DNA of 63,626 nucleotides from Bacillota bacterium (lineage in GTDB: Bacteria > Bacillota > Clostridia > Acetivibrionales > JAMNXU01). Every line of letters starts with the position of its first letter. Position 1 is the first letter of the stretch. Location of the stretch: positions 1-63,626 of the forward strand of contig JAMNXU010000023.1 of NCBI GenBank assembly GCA_023623175.1, written 5' to 3'. Shown here piece after piece: positions 35,643 to 43,656 of the stretch. The notes under the pieces are model-generated. The model searched no databases, was not told the DNA's origin, and saw only the letters and a list, made by a program, of their open reading frames with translations. A program made the translations under genes and the position numbers.

Positions 35643-35671
35643 AGAATAGCATAACTGAAGTCAAAAGTAAA
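35643..35671 (-). promoter_or_regulatory. Possible promoter of tRNA-fMet
   Basis: On the minus strand TTTACT (35666-35671), 17 nt and TATTCT (35643-35648). An overlapping TTGACT with a TTAATC -10 at 17 nt is an alternative. Confidence 0.45.
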
Positions 35672-35780
35672 AGACCGTCAGCGCCGCTTATCCGCTCTCA
35701 GCAGCTGAATGAGGCTCTATGCGCATAAAAGATATGTTTTTCTCAAAAATTCAAAGGTGCTGTCATCCTTGCCTCTTCTG

Positions 35781-36881
35781 CTAAAACTCCCTGTTAACCA
35801 TGAAATCAGCCCATTCATACAGTAGCTGCTTGTATTTCGAATCGGGAATCCGGTCAAGATAGGGCAGCGCGTCCTTGATGTAGCCCAGCGCAAGCTTTCG
35901 CGTGTGCTCTATCCCGTTAAGGTCAATGAACAGTTTCCTGACGGTTTCAATCTCTTCATCCGTGCAATCCTTTTTGCCCAGTATTCCCAGAATAAGCTCC
36001 CTCTGCCGGGAATCAGCGTTTTTCAAAGCCTCAAGAACAATGGTCGTTTTCTTGCCTTCGCGGATATCAGATCCGACCGGTTTTCCCAGGACCTCTTCGT
36101 CGCCCAGTATACCCAGTATGTCGTCCTGGAGCTGGAACGCGATGCCGCATTTCCCGGTAAATGTCTTTATTGCCTGGACATCGGGGTCATTTATATCTGC
36201 AGTGTCCTTGCCGAGCATGGCTCCGGCAAGACCGGCAAACTCATACAATATCCCCGTCTTCAGCCAAAGCATTTCAATTACCCTGTCTTCATTGATCACA
36301 GTCACGGGCCTGCTGCCGTTGGCAAGGCTGAACTGAACGTCAACGGCCTCACCATTGATCAGGTTGCACAGGGTATGGGTTTCAAGGTACTTGATTATGC
36401 GCAGAACCGTGAGCGCATTGACGCCCATTTTCAGGCAACAGTCTGCGAAAGCGCTTATGCACCAGCCATGCTGGATATCTCCCGCGAGGATTGCCATATC
36501 AGTGCCGTATTCGGCGGCGGGCTCGTTGCCCAGTCCCCATTCATCCCTGCTTTTTTCCTTGATAAGAGTATGAACGGTCGGACCTCCCCTTCTCAGGGGA
36601 TCATTGTCTATTATGTCATCATGGACAAGCGTCCATGTATGGAACAACTCGATGCCCACCGCAGCCGGAATGGCTTGTTTCTCTTTCTCCTCGCCCCCGA
36701 AGCACCCGCAGGACATAAGCAGTACCGAAGGCCGAAGCCTCTTCGCCGGCCTGTAAAGATAACTTAATACGCCTTCATATATATGCCTGGGTTTTATCAG
36801 GTTCTGGATAGGGTCGCTCTTGATATAATCTACAATTTGACGCTCTTTTTCCTTCAAATATTCCATTAAGTTACTGTTCAC
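35781..36881 (-). CDS. Polyprenyl diphosphate synthase (trans-isoprenyl, class 1)
   Basis: A 366-residue isoprenyl synthase. The first Asp-rich motif is VHDDIIDNDPLRRGGPTVH. The second is LQDDILG, where the usual last Asp of DDxxD is Gly, followed by GKPVGSDIREGKKT. A bulky Trp five residues before the first motif (HTWTLVHDD) suggests a short product, C15 to C20, by the known chain-length rule. The start is GTG with AGAGG 11 nt upstream. ATG at 36866 is an alternative. It is on the same strand as the UbiA prenyltransferase gene and is preceded by a long 18-bp repeat array. Confidence 0.85.
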   Translation of the reverse strand: MNSNLMEYLKEKERQIVDYIKSDPIQNLIKPRHIYEGVLSYLYRPAKRLRPSVLLMSCGCFGGEEKEKQAIPAAVGIELFHTWTLVHDDIIDNDPLRRGGPTVHTLIKEKSRDEWGLGNEPAAEYGTDMAILAGDIQHGWCISAFADCCLKMGVNALTVLRIIKYLETHTLCNLINGEAVDVQFSLANGSRPVTVINEDRVIEMLWLKTGILYEFAGLAGAMLGKDTADINDPDVQAIKTFTGKCGIAFQLQDDILGILGDEEVLGKPVGSDIREGKKTTIVLEALKNADSRQRELILGILGKKDCTDEEIETVRKLFIDLNGIEHTRKLALGYIKDALPYLDRIPDSKYKQLLYEWADFMVNREF

Positions 36882-37020
36882 TGTCAGGTCAACCTCTTCT
36901 TTTCAGATTGTTGCTTTTTCAGTTGCTTCAGCTCTTTCCTGTCATGCTCTTTCTCAATTTGCTTTCAGCCGGCTTACCGGACTTTAATGTAATTTTGGCA
37001 TTTCGTTTTATTCATTATAC

Positions 37021-37275
37021 CATACTAAAACATATTAATATACTGAAACATATCAATTTAGTGAAACGTATCAAATTAATGAAACGTCTCAATTTAGTTA
37101 AACGTATCAATATAGTGAAACATATTAATTTGGTGAAAAGTATCAATTTTCTTAAAACGTATTAATTTACTCATACGTTATAAACTGCTTAGACATATCA
37201 ATTTACTCAAACTTATAAAATTACTCAAACTTATATATTTACTTAAATATAAAAATTTACTTTAAACAATTTGCC
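37021..37275. repeat. 18-bp tandem repeat array (unit GAAACGTATCAATTTAGT)
   Basis: Units begin at 37045, 37063, 37081, 37099, 37117, 37135, 37153 and so on to 37261, with a strict 18-nt step. Bases vary but phase does not. GC content is very low. Degenerate, longer-spaced copies (AAACATACC, AACGTATCAG, AAAGCATACC) continue to about 37420. The array fills the 642-nt gap between the heparinase-like and polyprenyl synthase genes. Confidence 0.9.
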
Positions 37276-37523
37276 TGAACACATCATTCAAATATCAGCT
37301 TACTGAAACATACCGGCCAAGCGGGAACGTATCAGCCAGCCGAAAGCATACCAGCCAACTGAAATTTAACAATAATAAAATTAAACATAACAATATACTT
37401 AAACTTATCATCAAAATTTGTCAATACATTTTACTTTCAGCATATGCAATACTTTCTCCAAAACTTACGTTCAAAAAACCTATTCTATAAAACTGATTCA
37501 GATAAACTTACTTTCCATAATCC

Positions 37524-39245
37524 TCATTCATCACGGATAATTGTTTTGAAACTGCACCTGGCCACGGGTTTACCGGGGGATACCCTCAAAATCCTGTAGA
37601 CCGGCTGGTTAATCAGGGATCCCGGGGCGTCGCACACCTGAAAAACGAGTTCTTCGCTGCATGAAAATTCAAGAACGGCACTGACGCCATCCCTGGTAAC
37701 ACGCCATGTATTATGACCCGTTCTTTCAAAATCGCCGGGCGTCACAAAACGCATCTCGGGCCATGAGACTCCTGTTCCGGGCTTGTTTTCGAATTCATCC
37801 TCGAGGATAATACAGTTCTCCCCGCGGCTTATTCTCCTGTACACCTTTTTTATATAATCGGCGTAAACGGACGCAGCGTCGGACCACATGGACTCCCCGT
37901 CATCTCCCCATTGGGCATCGCCGTATCTCAACTGGCCTATTCCGTCCACGATCATGGTGTTCTTGCTGAGAGAGGAATCCTCAAAATACTGGTTCCTTGT
38001 GGCTCCGAACCAGGCCTTTGGATAGGGATGCGCTTCCTTGTTCTCCAAAAGCCTGACTCCTGCTTTTTCAACCTGTATGGAATTTAAGTCCCTCATCCCG
38101 TGATTTACCCTGCTCGTTCCGGCTCTAAAGGCGGCCGCGAGCCTGCCGCTGCGGAAAATTCCCCAGCCGTTGTCCCTGTATATTGCCACTGCAGGTCCCC
38201 TGTCTAGTTCTTCAGCCGCTTCCCTGTCGTATTCCGTATCGCAGCACAGCAGCGCAAATATTTCGTGCGCCCTCATGTAAACTGTTTCCTCGAGGTATGC
38301 CGGAGGCTGCGGGTATTTCTCCACCCATTTCATTATCCTGTGGGTAAGCCTGTTGGCAATGTCTTTCCGGCCCGTCCTTTCGGTAAGCACGTATATTCCG
38401 CCCTTGGGATTGAAGAAATTACAGTCCCCGAAACTTAATGCAGTACCGTCGGGCGAGAAGTCGAAAACAAAATTCACTCCATCGTTAAAGCAATCCAGGT
38501 CAAAGACCGGGTGCTTCACATTTTTTGCAGCTTCATACCAGCGGATCCCATAAAACAGGAAAATACTGCCGTATACCCAGTAGCCTGTTCCCTCGGGATA
38601 GGAACCATCACCGTGGAGAGCGGCAATATAAGCGTCCATTCCCTTAAGCGCAACAGGTATAATGCGTTTTGCATTTTCAAGGCGGTCCTCGAGGGTCAGG
38701 GCAAGGCAGAGTATGCCCCCGTTGCAGACAGTGTTCCAGTTTATGGTTGTTTCATACCACCAGGCGCGCTTTTTCGGATCTTCCGATTCTGTTGCCTTCA
38801 GATAGGGTGCGAATATTTTCGCGTCAACCCATTTGATGACCCTTTCCACCCTATCGGCATCATTGTAATCTTCAAGCCAGTGGAGCAGAAATGCCAGCGG
38901 AAAGGCCAGTTCGCTCGTTGTCAGGTCATATTGCCAATTGTCTCCAAGGGCTTCGTCATACCATAAATCCTTCCATCCCATGGCAGTATCGGCAAAATGC
39001 CACGCCCTTTCAGCATACTCGGCGCGTCCTGTAAGCCTGTACATCCCGCACAGGCTGATTATGTAACGTGACGCGCAGCGTGTCCGGTGCAATCCGTGAC
39101 CGGGGCTCAACAGGCGCTCCGGGATTTCTTCCGTCAATAATTTATTGCACAGAAGCTCCAGCTGCTCATAATAGGTTTTCCAGGGCTCAAGTCCACGGTT
39201 TTTCAGTTCAAGGGCCCTTTCAAAATGTTTCTGTGTAATGAACAT
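37524..39245 (-). CDS. Heparinase II/III-like polysaccharide lyase family protein
   Basis: A 573-residue protein. The N-terminal half is an (alpha/alpha) toroid like alginate and heparin lyases (WWYETTINWNTVCNGGILCL, DGSYPEGTGYWVYG). The C-terminal half is the heparinase II/III beta-sandwich with RVNHGMRDLNSIQVEKAGVR. Asn, Tyr and His positions of the lyase site appear conserved, but the substrate is unknown. There is no signal peptide, so it probably acts on imported oligosaccharides. AGGAGTGTGTACGC precedes the ATG. The stop of an upstream histidine kinase gene is 12 nt away, so the two are co-transcribed. Confidence 0.82.
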   Translation of the reverse strand: MFITQKHFERALELKNRGLEPWKTYYEQLELLCNKLLTEEIPERLLSPGHGLHRTRCASRYIISLCGMYRLTGRAEYAERAWHFADTAMGWKDLWYDEALGDNWQYDLTTSELAFPLAFLLHWLEDYNDADRVERVIKWVDAKIFAPYLKATESEDPKKRAWWYETTINWNTVCNGGILCLALTLEDRLENAKRIIPVALKGMDAYIAALHGDGSYPEGTGYWVYGSIFLFYGIRWYEAAKNVKHPVFDLDCFNDGVNFVFDFSPDGTALSFGDCNFFNPKGGIYVLTERTGRKDIANRLTHRIMKWVEKYPQPPAYLEETVYMRAHEIFALLCCDTEYDREAAEELDRGPAVAIYRDNGWGIFRSGRLAAAFRAGTSRVNHGMRDLNSIQVEKAGVRLLENKEAHPYPKAWFGATRNQYFEDSSLSKNTMIVDGIGQLRYGDAQWGDDGESMWSDAASVYADYIKKVYRRISRGENCIILEDEFENKPGTGVSWPEMRFVTPGDFERTGHNTWRVTRDGVSAVLEFSCSEELVFQVCDAPGSLINQPVYRILRVSPGKPVARCSFKTIIRDE

Positions 39246-39257
39246 GCGTACACACTC

Positions 39258-40454
39258 CTAGGTAATTTTGTAAATATCGGAGAATTCCAGGTCGATCTTT
39301 TCCACGAAACTGTTCCTGCCTGATTCCCCGCGGGTATCCTCCTTGAGACAGTCTTCAGTTTCGGGCACCGTGGTGGCGGGAAGTTCTATGATAAATTCAG
39401 AACCCTTGCCAATCTCGCTTTTTACAGAAATACTCCCTCCGTGCAATTCTACCAGTGATTTTACCAGTGAAAGCCCAATACCGCTACCCTGGTTTTTTCT
39501 GGCGAAGGATTTGTCCACCTGCATGAACCGGTTGAAAACAAGCCCCAATTTGTCTTCCGGTATTCCTATGCCGGTATCCCTGACCGAAATCTCGACAGAT
39601 TCGCCTTTATTGTGAACGGTCACGAATATATTGCCACCTTCGGGAGTAAATTTTATCGCATTGGACAACAGGTTCAACATTATCCTCTCAATTTTGTCGC
39701 CGTCACACGCGATGATTTTTTCCTCCATGTCCGTATCAAACAGGAGGTTAATGGCCTTGGACTTTACATAATCCGAAACGGACATGGTTATGTTTTCTAC
39801 AATATGTACTATATCATAATTTCTTTTTTCAATCTCATAAAATCCCGAGTCAATTTTTGAAATGTCGATAATATTGTTGATCAGTCTCAACTGCCTGAAA
39901 CAATTCTGCTTCATGATGCCGATGTATTTTTTTATTTTGGGGATTATCTCACTTGCGGAAGAGTTTTTCAACATGGATTCCATGAGCTGAATAGTACTCA
40001 TGATTACATTTAAGGGCGTCCTCAACTCATGGGACAGATTGCTGAAAAAATCGTTCTTTATGTCCAAAACGGAATTGTTATCACTTTCGCTTTTGTCATC
40101 CCCCGGCTCGCCGCCCCGTTCTCTCAGGATTACCAGCGATTCCTCTTTACCAAGCATATCTTTTAAAACTGCCAGGATCTCTACCTGGATTTCCGTGCCG
40201 TCAGGATGGGCTATCCTGCTTTTGGATGCATATCCGGGCAATTGGTCGGAATACCCATTTAGTAACTCTGAAATCGGTTTTCCCTTTATTCTGTCCCGGT
40301 CCAGTCGAAGTAGCCTGAGTGCCGCGTCATTCGAGTAGCAAACATGATTTTCCTTTAATATCATAACAGCATAAGGGCAAAATTCTAATCTTTTTTCGTA
40401 ATATTCCCAACAGTCGCCTTCATTGTAGCCCTTGCCGGTGTTGTTTCCAGCCAT
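39258..40454 (-). CDS. PAS-domain sensor histidine kinase, cytoplasmic, no partner regulator
   Basis: A 398-residue kinase. A PAS domain (about residues 20-125) is followed by HisKA with the phosphoacceptor His in FSNLSHELRTPLNVIMSTIQ. HATPase_c follows, with the N box LNLLSNAIKFTPEGG, G1 DTGIGIPED and G2 GSGIGLSLVKS. The segment KQNCFRQLRLINNIIDISKI resembles that of clostridial orphan kinases, some of which phosphorylate Spo0A. That link is inference. No membrane span is visible. ATG at 40454 has GGGAGGACTCA before it. No response regulator gene is adjacent. The next gene in the operon is a heparinase-like lyase. Confidence 0.9.
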   Translation of the reverse strand: MAGNNTGKGYNEGDCWEYYEKRLEFCPYAVMILKENHVCYSNDAALRLLRLDRDRIKGKPISELLNGYSDQLPGYASKSRIAHPDGTEIQVEILAVLKDMLGKEESLVILRERGGEPGDDKSESDNNSVLDIKNDFFSNLSHELRTPLNVIMSTIQLMESMLKNSSASEIIPKIKKYIGIMKQNCFRQLRLINNIIDISKIDSGFYEIEKRNYDIVHIVENITMSVSDYVKSKAINLLFDTDMEEKIIACDGDKIERIMLNLLSNAIKFTPEGGNIFVTVHNKGESVEISVRDTGIGIPEDKLGLVFNRFMQVDKSFARKNQGSGIGLSLVKSLVELHGGSISVKSEIGKGSEFIIELPATTVPETEDCLKEDTRGESGRNSFVEKIDLEFSDIYKIT

Positions 40455-40475
40455 TGAGTCCTCCCAGAAAAGCAA

Positions 40476-40852
40476 ATTCTCAACATATTATATTAATTTC
40501 CACAAGATTTTAACTAATATCAATTTTAACAACAGTTAGTATAATTCTACAAGTAAAGCTAATATCCTTGTTGATGAGTAAAAATTTACTAACATCTACA
40601 TTTTTAACCTAAAAATCTGCAGGTTACGCAAAAATAAAGCGGCGGCTTTCAGCCGTCGCCTTAATATTTCCGTATGTGCTTTTTTCTCATATTTTTTCTT
40701 ATATTTTATTACCTGCGAAATGCGCTATATGGGTTTTGTACTCTCTTTCGCTCACCGGCTTCACCATGCGTACCAGCTTCGCTGACTGGTCCGCGGGCTT
40801 TGCTGCGTGTTGTATTTACATATATTGCACATTTTACTGCGTATTTTAAGCA
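40476..40852. other. 377-nt gap between ECF operon and histidine kinase
   Basis: The left half (40476-40620) is AT-rich and should hold the kinase promoter, but no confident -35/-10 pair was found. The terminator at 40629-40662 follows. Between 40670 and 40850 lies unassigned sequence with no credible reading frame. Confidence 0.6.
40629..40662 (-). terminator. Terminator of the ECF sigma/anti-sigma operon
   Basis: On the minus strand GCGACGGCT, a 3-nt loop and AGCCGCCGC pair with one mismatch. The stem is followed by TTTATTTTTG. Confidence 0.75.
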
Positions 40853-42529
40853 CTAGGCCGGGTCATATCCTATAACAGTCCATATTCCCGTATTGTCCTG
40901 GCGGACCAGCCTTCTCATGTATACTCTTTTCACGGGAACATTCTCCTGTTTTACTTCTATCACCGCATCAATTCCATTATTGTGAACAACCTCGAGGTTT
41001 TCATAAGCGACCGGGTAGTCGCCCTGTATTCCTTCAGGAGACATCTTCAGGCTTACAAACACCTGGGCTACAAAAACAGGATCCAGTTTCCACGGCGAAT
41101 GTCCGGCATCAACGCTCTTCTGCTCGTTTTCTACTGATTCCATGTCAACGGGTACTTCAACCTGGGGTTTTTCCCTGAACGACATATTTTCTGGCATCCG
41201 GACCGTTCCGGCTCCCAGGCTTTCGACAAACCCGGCCAGGGTATCGAAAGACACGTTTCCAACGACCGCATACTCATAACCGTCCTTCTGCCATCGAATT
41301 GACCTGAATCCGTACATTCCGCCAAAAGTTTTCAGTATGCCTTCAGAAACTTCTACCGGTGACTGGAATTCAGCGTTATAATAGCCTATTTTGCCAATGG
41401 CGGCCGTCGTTGCGGGTTTGAAATCTCCTTCCGCTTTCCTTTCAAGCAAAACCACCCTTTTTTGCCCGTCGTCGCTGGAATAAGTGAGTTTTATGGTGCC
41501 TGTCAGCATTTCCACCGAAATGCTTTTTCCCCTGAAGGACGCCGGCAGGTTTTTCGGTACCGTCGGTTCGAACCCGGCAATCTTCACAGCTTCCACAACA
41601 CTCGTCACAACCTGTTCAGGGTTCCGGTCCTCGGTTTCGAAGCCCTCGGGAACACTGAAAGCCATTTTGTCAGCGGGTATTTCTTCCAGGAATTCTATTT
41701 CCGTATATGCAACGGTGTACTGGAGCGCATTCAGCATACCGCTTTCCTTCTTCAGAGGAAGGTGGGTCTCGCGGTCAATCCACAGCTTGTAGGGCACTCC
41801 GCCCCTGGGATGAACCTCAAGGACCGTGGTTTTTCTGCCCAAAACCGTTTCCTCGCCGAGTATTTCCGTCTTCTTTGCATTTTTGGCTTCTTCCACCTCG
41901 TCCCACAATTCGAAAACAAACCTGTAAGGATCGGGGAACGGCGCAAACAAGTGCACTTTTTTCTCTTCAGGCCTTATGTGCCATTTTCTCTCATCATTGT
42001 TTACCGTAATCAGGCCTGCCTGGTAACCTTCAAGGATATCAACACGGTACCGGCCCTTTTCATCCGCCCATACTTCCATTTTGTTCTGGACAGTCTTCTC
42101 TCCTTCAGCGTTGGTGCTTACAAACTCCAGTATTCCATGGTATGCCTTCACTTCACTCATAGCCTCTTCCATGGCAAGAACCGCATTGTCTTTGGAAAAC
42201 AGGCCTGAAAAGGCAAACAATGCTATTGCCACAATTACCACCGCAGCAGCCACTGCATTCCAATACCATTTATTTCTGAGCGTGTTATAAACTTTACGCC
42301 TGTTGAGCCGCGCAGCCGCGGTCTTTGTAAGTTTTTGCGGAAAATCGTCCGCGGGCATTGCAGGCTCCCTGAGCCTGCGAACCTGCCTTACCGTTTCATA
42401 AAGCCTTTCCTGTTCAGGAGAGTCTATTTTACCTCCATGCTGTTCGGGTTTCTTTTCCTCGTTAAGCTTGTCGATGTACTCTGACAATTTTTCAGTGTAA
42501 TCGGACAAGTCCCTTTCCCTGTCTTTCAT
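40853..42529 (-). CDS. Anti-sigma factor with RseB/LolA-like extracellular domain
   Basis: A 558-residue single-span protein. The cytoplasmic part (residues 1-85) probably binds the sigma factor encoded just upstream. Membrane segment WNAVAAAVVIVAIALFAF lies near 90-107. The outer part starts with a LolA/RseB-like lipoprotein-sensor domain (MEEAMSEVKAYHGILEFVST through YKLWIDRETHLPLKKE). A DUF4367-like domain follows (about residues 315-450), then a low-similarity tail. In proteobacteria RseA and RseB are separate; here the roles appear fused. AAAGGAGG lies 9 nt from the ATG. It follows the sigma gene by 15 nt. Confidence 0.78.
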   Translation of the reverse strand: MKDRERDLSDYTEKLSEYIDKLNEEKKPEQHGGKIDSPEQERLYETVRQVRRLREPAMPADDFPQKLTKTAAARLNRRKVYNTLRNKWYWNAVAAAVVIVAIALFAFSGLFSKDNAVLAMEEAMSEVKAYHGILEFVSTNAEGEKTVQNKMEVWADEKGRYRVDILEGYQAGLITVNNDERKWHIRPEEKKVHLFAPFPDPYRFVFELWDEVEEAKNAKKTEILGEETVLGRKTTVLEVHPRGGVPYKLWIDRETHLPLKKESGMLNALQYTVAYTEIEFLEEIPADKMAFSVPEGFETEDRNPEQVVTSVVEAVKIAGFEPTVPKNLPASFRGKSISVEMLTGTIKLTYSSDDGQKRVVLLERKAEGDFKPATTAAIGKIGYYNAEFQSPVEVSEGILKTFGGMYGFRSIRWQKDGYEYAVVGNVSFDTLAGFVESLGAGTVRMPENMSFREKPQVEVPVDMESVENEQKSVDAGHSPWKLDPVFVAQVFVSLKMSPEGIQGDYPVAYENLEVVHNNGIDAVIEVKQENVPVKRVYMRRLVRQDNTGIWTVIGYDPA

Positions 42530-42544
42530 GGGAACAGGCCTCCT

Positions 42545-43078
42545 TTACTCATTATTTTTCAGAATTTCTGAGAGATTTTTGATCGCGCGGTATTGAAGAG
42601 TGCGTACGGCTCCCTCGGTCTTATTCATTATTCTTGCCGTTTCCGTTACCGAATAGCCCCTGATTATCCTGAGTTCAACAACCATACGCTGGGCTTCGTT
42701 AAGTTCGTTCAAAGCGTCGGTTATCACTTGCCGCTCGGTGCTTGAAAGTGAAAAGTCATCGGTTGATACCTCGCCCGGATTCAGTTCATCCATATTCACT
42801 TCGCTCGGACGGCCCTTCGCCTTTCTCCAGCGATCGCGCAAGATGTTCAGTGACACCTTTTTCAGGAAACTTATCTTGTTATCCATCCGTGCATTCTGTT
42901 TCTGCATAAACGAAATCGCCCTGGCATAGGTTTCCTGGGTAATATCCTCCGCTTCTTCGCGATTCTGGACCCTGTAGTATATGTAACGGTAAACAGCCTC
43001 CCAGGTATCCGTGCACAATCGTTCAACAGCACTTAAATCAAATTCCCTGGCATTAATTTTCCGTTTTTCTTCTGGCAT
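42545..43078 (-). CDS. ECF-type RNA polymerase sigma factor
   Basis: A 177-residue ECF sigma factor. Region 2 includes AVYRYIYYRVQNREEAEDIT, then QETYARAISFMQ. Region 4 is LNEAQRMVVELRIIRGYSVT with ETARIMNKTEGAVRTLQYRA as the -35 recognition helix. GGAGTAAGGACCG precedes the ATG. The next gene encodes its likely anti-sigma factor. The promoter at 43153-43177 has AACGTTTT and CGTC elements and is likely self-recognised. Confidence 0.92.
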   Translation of the reverse strand: MPEEKRKINAREFDLSAVERLCTDTWEAVYRYIYYRVQNREEAEDITQETYARAISFMQKQNARMDNKISFLKKVSLNILRDRWRKAKGRPSEVNMDELNPGEVSTDDFSLSSTERQVITDALNELNEAQRMVVELRIIRGYSVTETARIMNKTEGAVRTLQYRAIKNLSEILKNNE

Positions 43079-43152
43079 CGGTCCTTACTCCTTTTTCCGG
43101 CCGGAATATTTACTTTTTTAAGTCTTTCCCTGAGGAATCCTTCACTAATACA

Positions 43153-43177
43153 GACGTAAAAAAAAATAAAACGTTAC
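43153..43177 (-). promoter_or_regulatory. ECF-type (autoregulatory) promoter of the first sigma operon
   Basis: On the minus strand TAACGTTTT (-35, with AAC at 43175-43173), 16 nt after AAC, then CGTC (43156-43153). This fits the AAC-N16-CGTC form of Firmicutes SigX/SigW-type promoters. Confidence 0.6.
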
Positions 43178-43235
43178 GATTTCCCAAAGAAAATTTTGAA
43201 AAGAATAGCAGATTCAACAAGAAAAAGCCATCGTA

Positions 43236-43640
43236 CTAGGGATGCCTGATATAATCCCTGTATTTAAAATCGCTCTTCAGGATATGCGAGGTGATCCATT
43301 CGAATACAAAATCAATCAGTACCATAAGCGTTTCGGTCCCGAAATTGCCGGAATTTTTGCTCTCAATGTCCTGGATGCGTTTTATGAGCGCTTCATGCTG
43401 GTTCCTGTGGGTTTCATAAAACGGATAGCCGGATTCAAGCATATGATGTTCTTCGTATGAAAAATGATATTTTGTATATGCCTTTAACTCCTTAAAAATC
43501 GTATTAATCTCATTGTCATCGAAGCTGCTGTTTGACAGGATTATGTCGGCGAGTCTTTTCCCTATTGCAAACATCTTCTTGTGCTGCTCGTCAATTTCCT
43601 TGATATTTATGCTGAATTCGTCCTTCCACTCAAAATACAT
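43236..43640 (-). CDS. Bacteriohemerythrin
   Basis: A 134-residue four-helix oxygen-binding protein with a di-iron centre. The ligands can be placed: His20 in EIDEQH, His59 and Glu63 in YHFSYEEHH, His78 and His82 in ETHRNQHEAL, and a final His and Asp in ITSHILKSDFKYRDY. It may sense, carry or scavenge oxygen in an anaerobe. ATG at 43640 follows AGGAGGG. A longer frame to 43712 overlaps the upstream gene and lacks homology. Its start is 16 nt after the stop of a GGDEF-EAL gene, so oxygen and cyclic-di-GMP signals may be linked. Confidence 0.93.
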   Translation of the reverse strand: MYFEWKDEFSINIKEIDEQHKKMFAIGKRLADIILSNSSFDDNEINTIFKELKAYTKYHFSYEEHHMLESGYPFYETHRNQHEALIKRIQDIESKNSGNFGTETLMVLIDFVFEWITSHILKSDFKYRDYIRHP

Positions 43641-43656
43641 AAAACCCTCCTGAAAT

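Noticed and set aside
36908..37165. Reading frame with hexapeptide repeats (LVKRIN-like)
   Set aside because: It is produced by the 18-bp DNA repeat (18 divides by 3), starts with TTG without a ribosome site, and has no conserved N-terminus.
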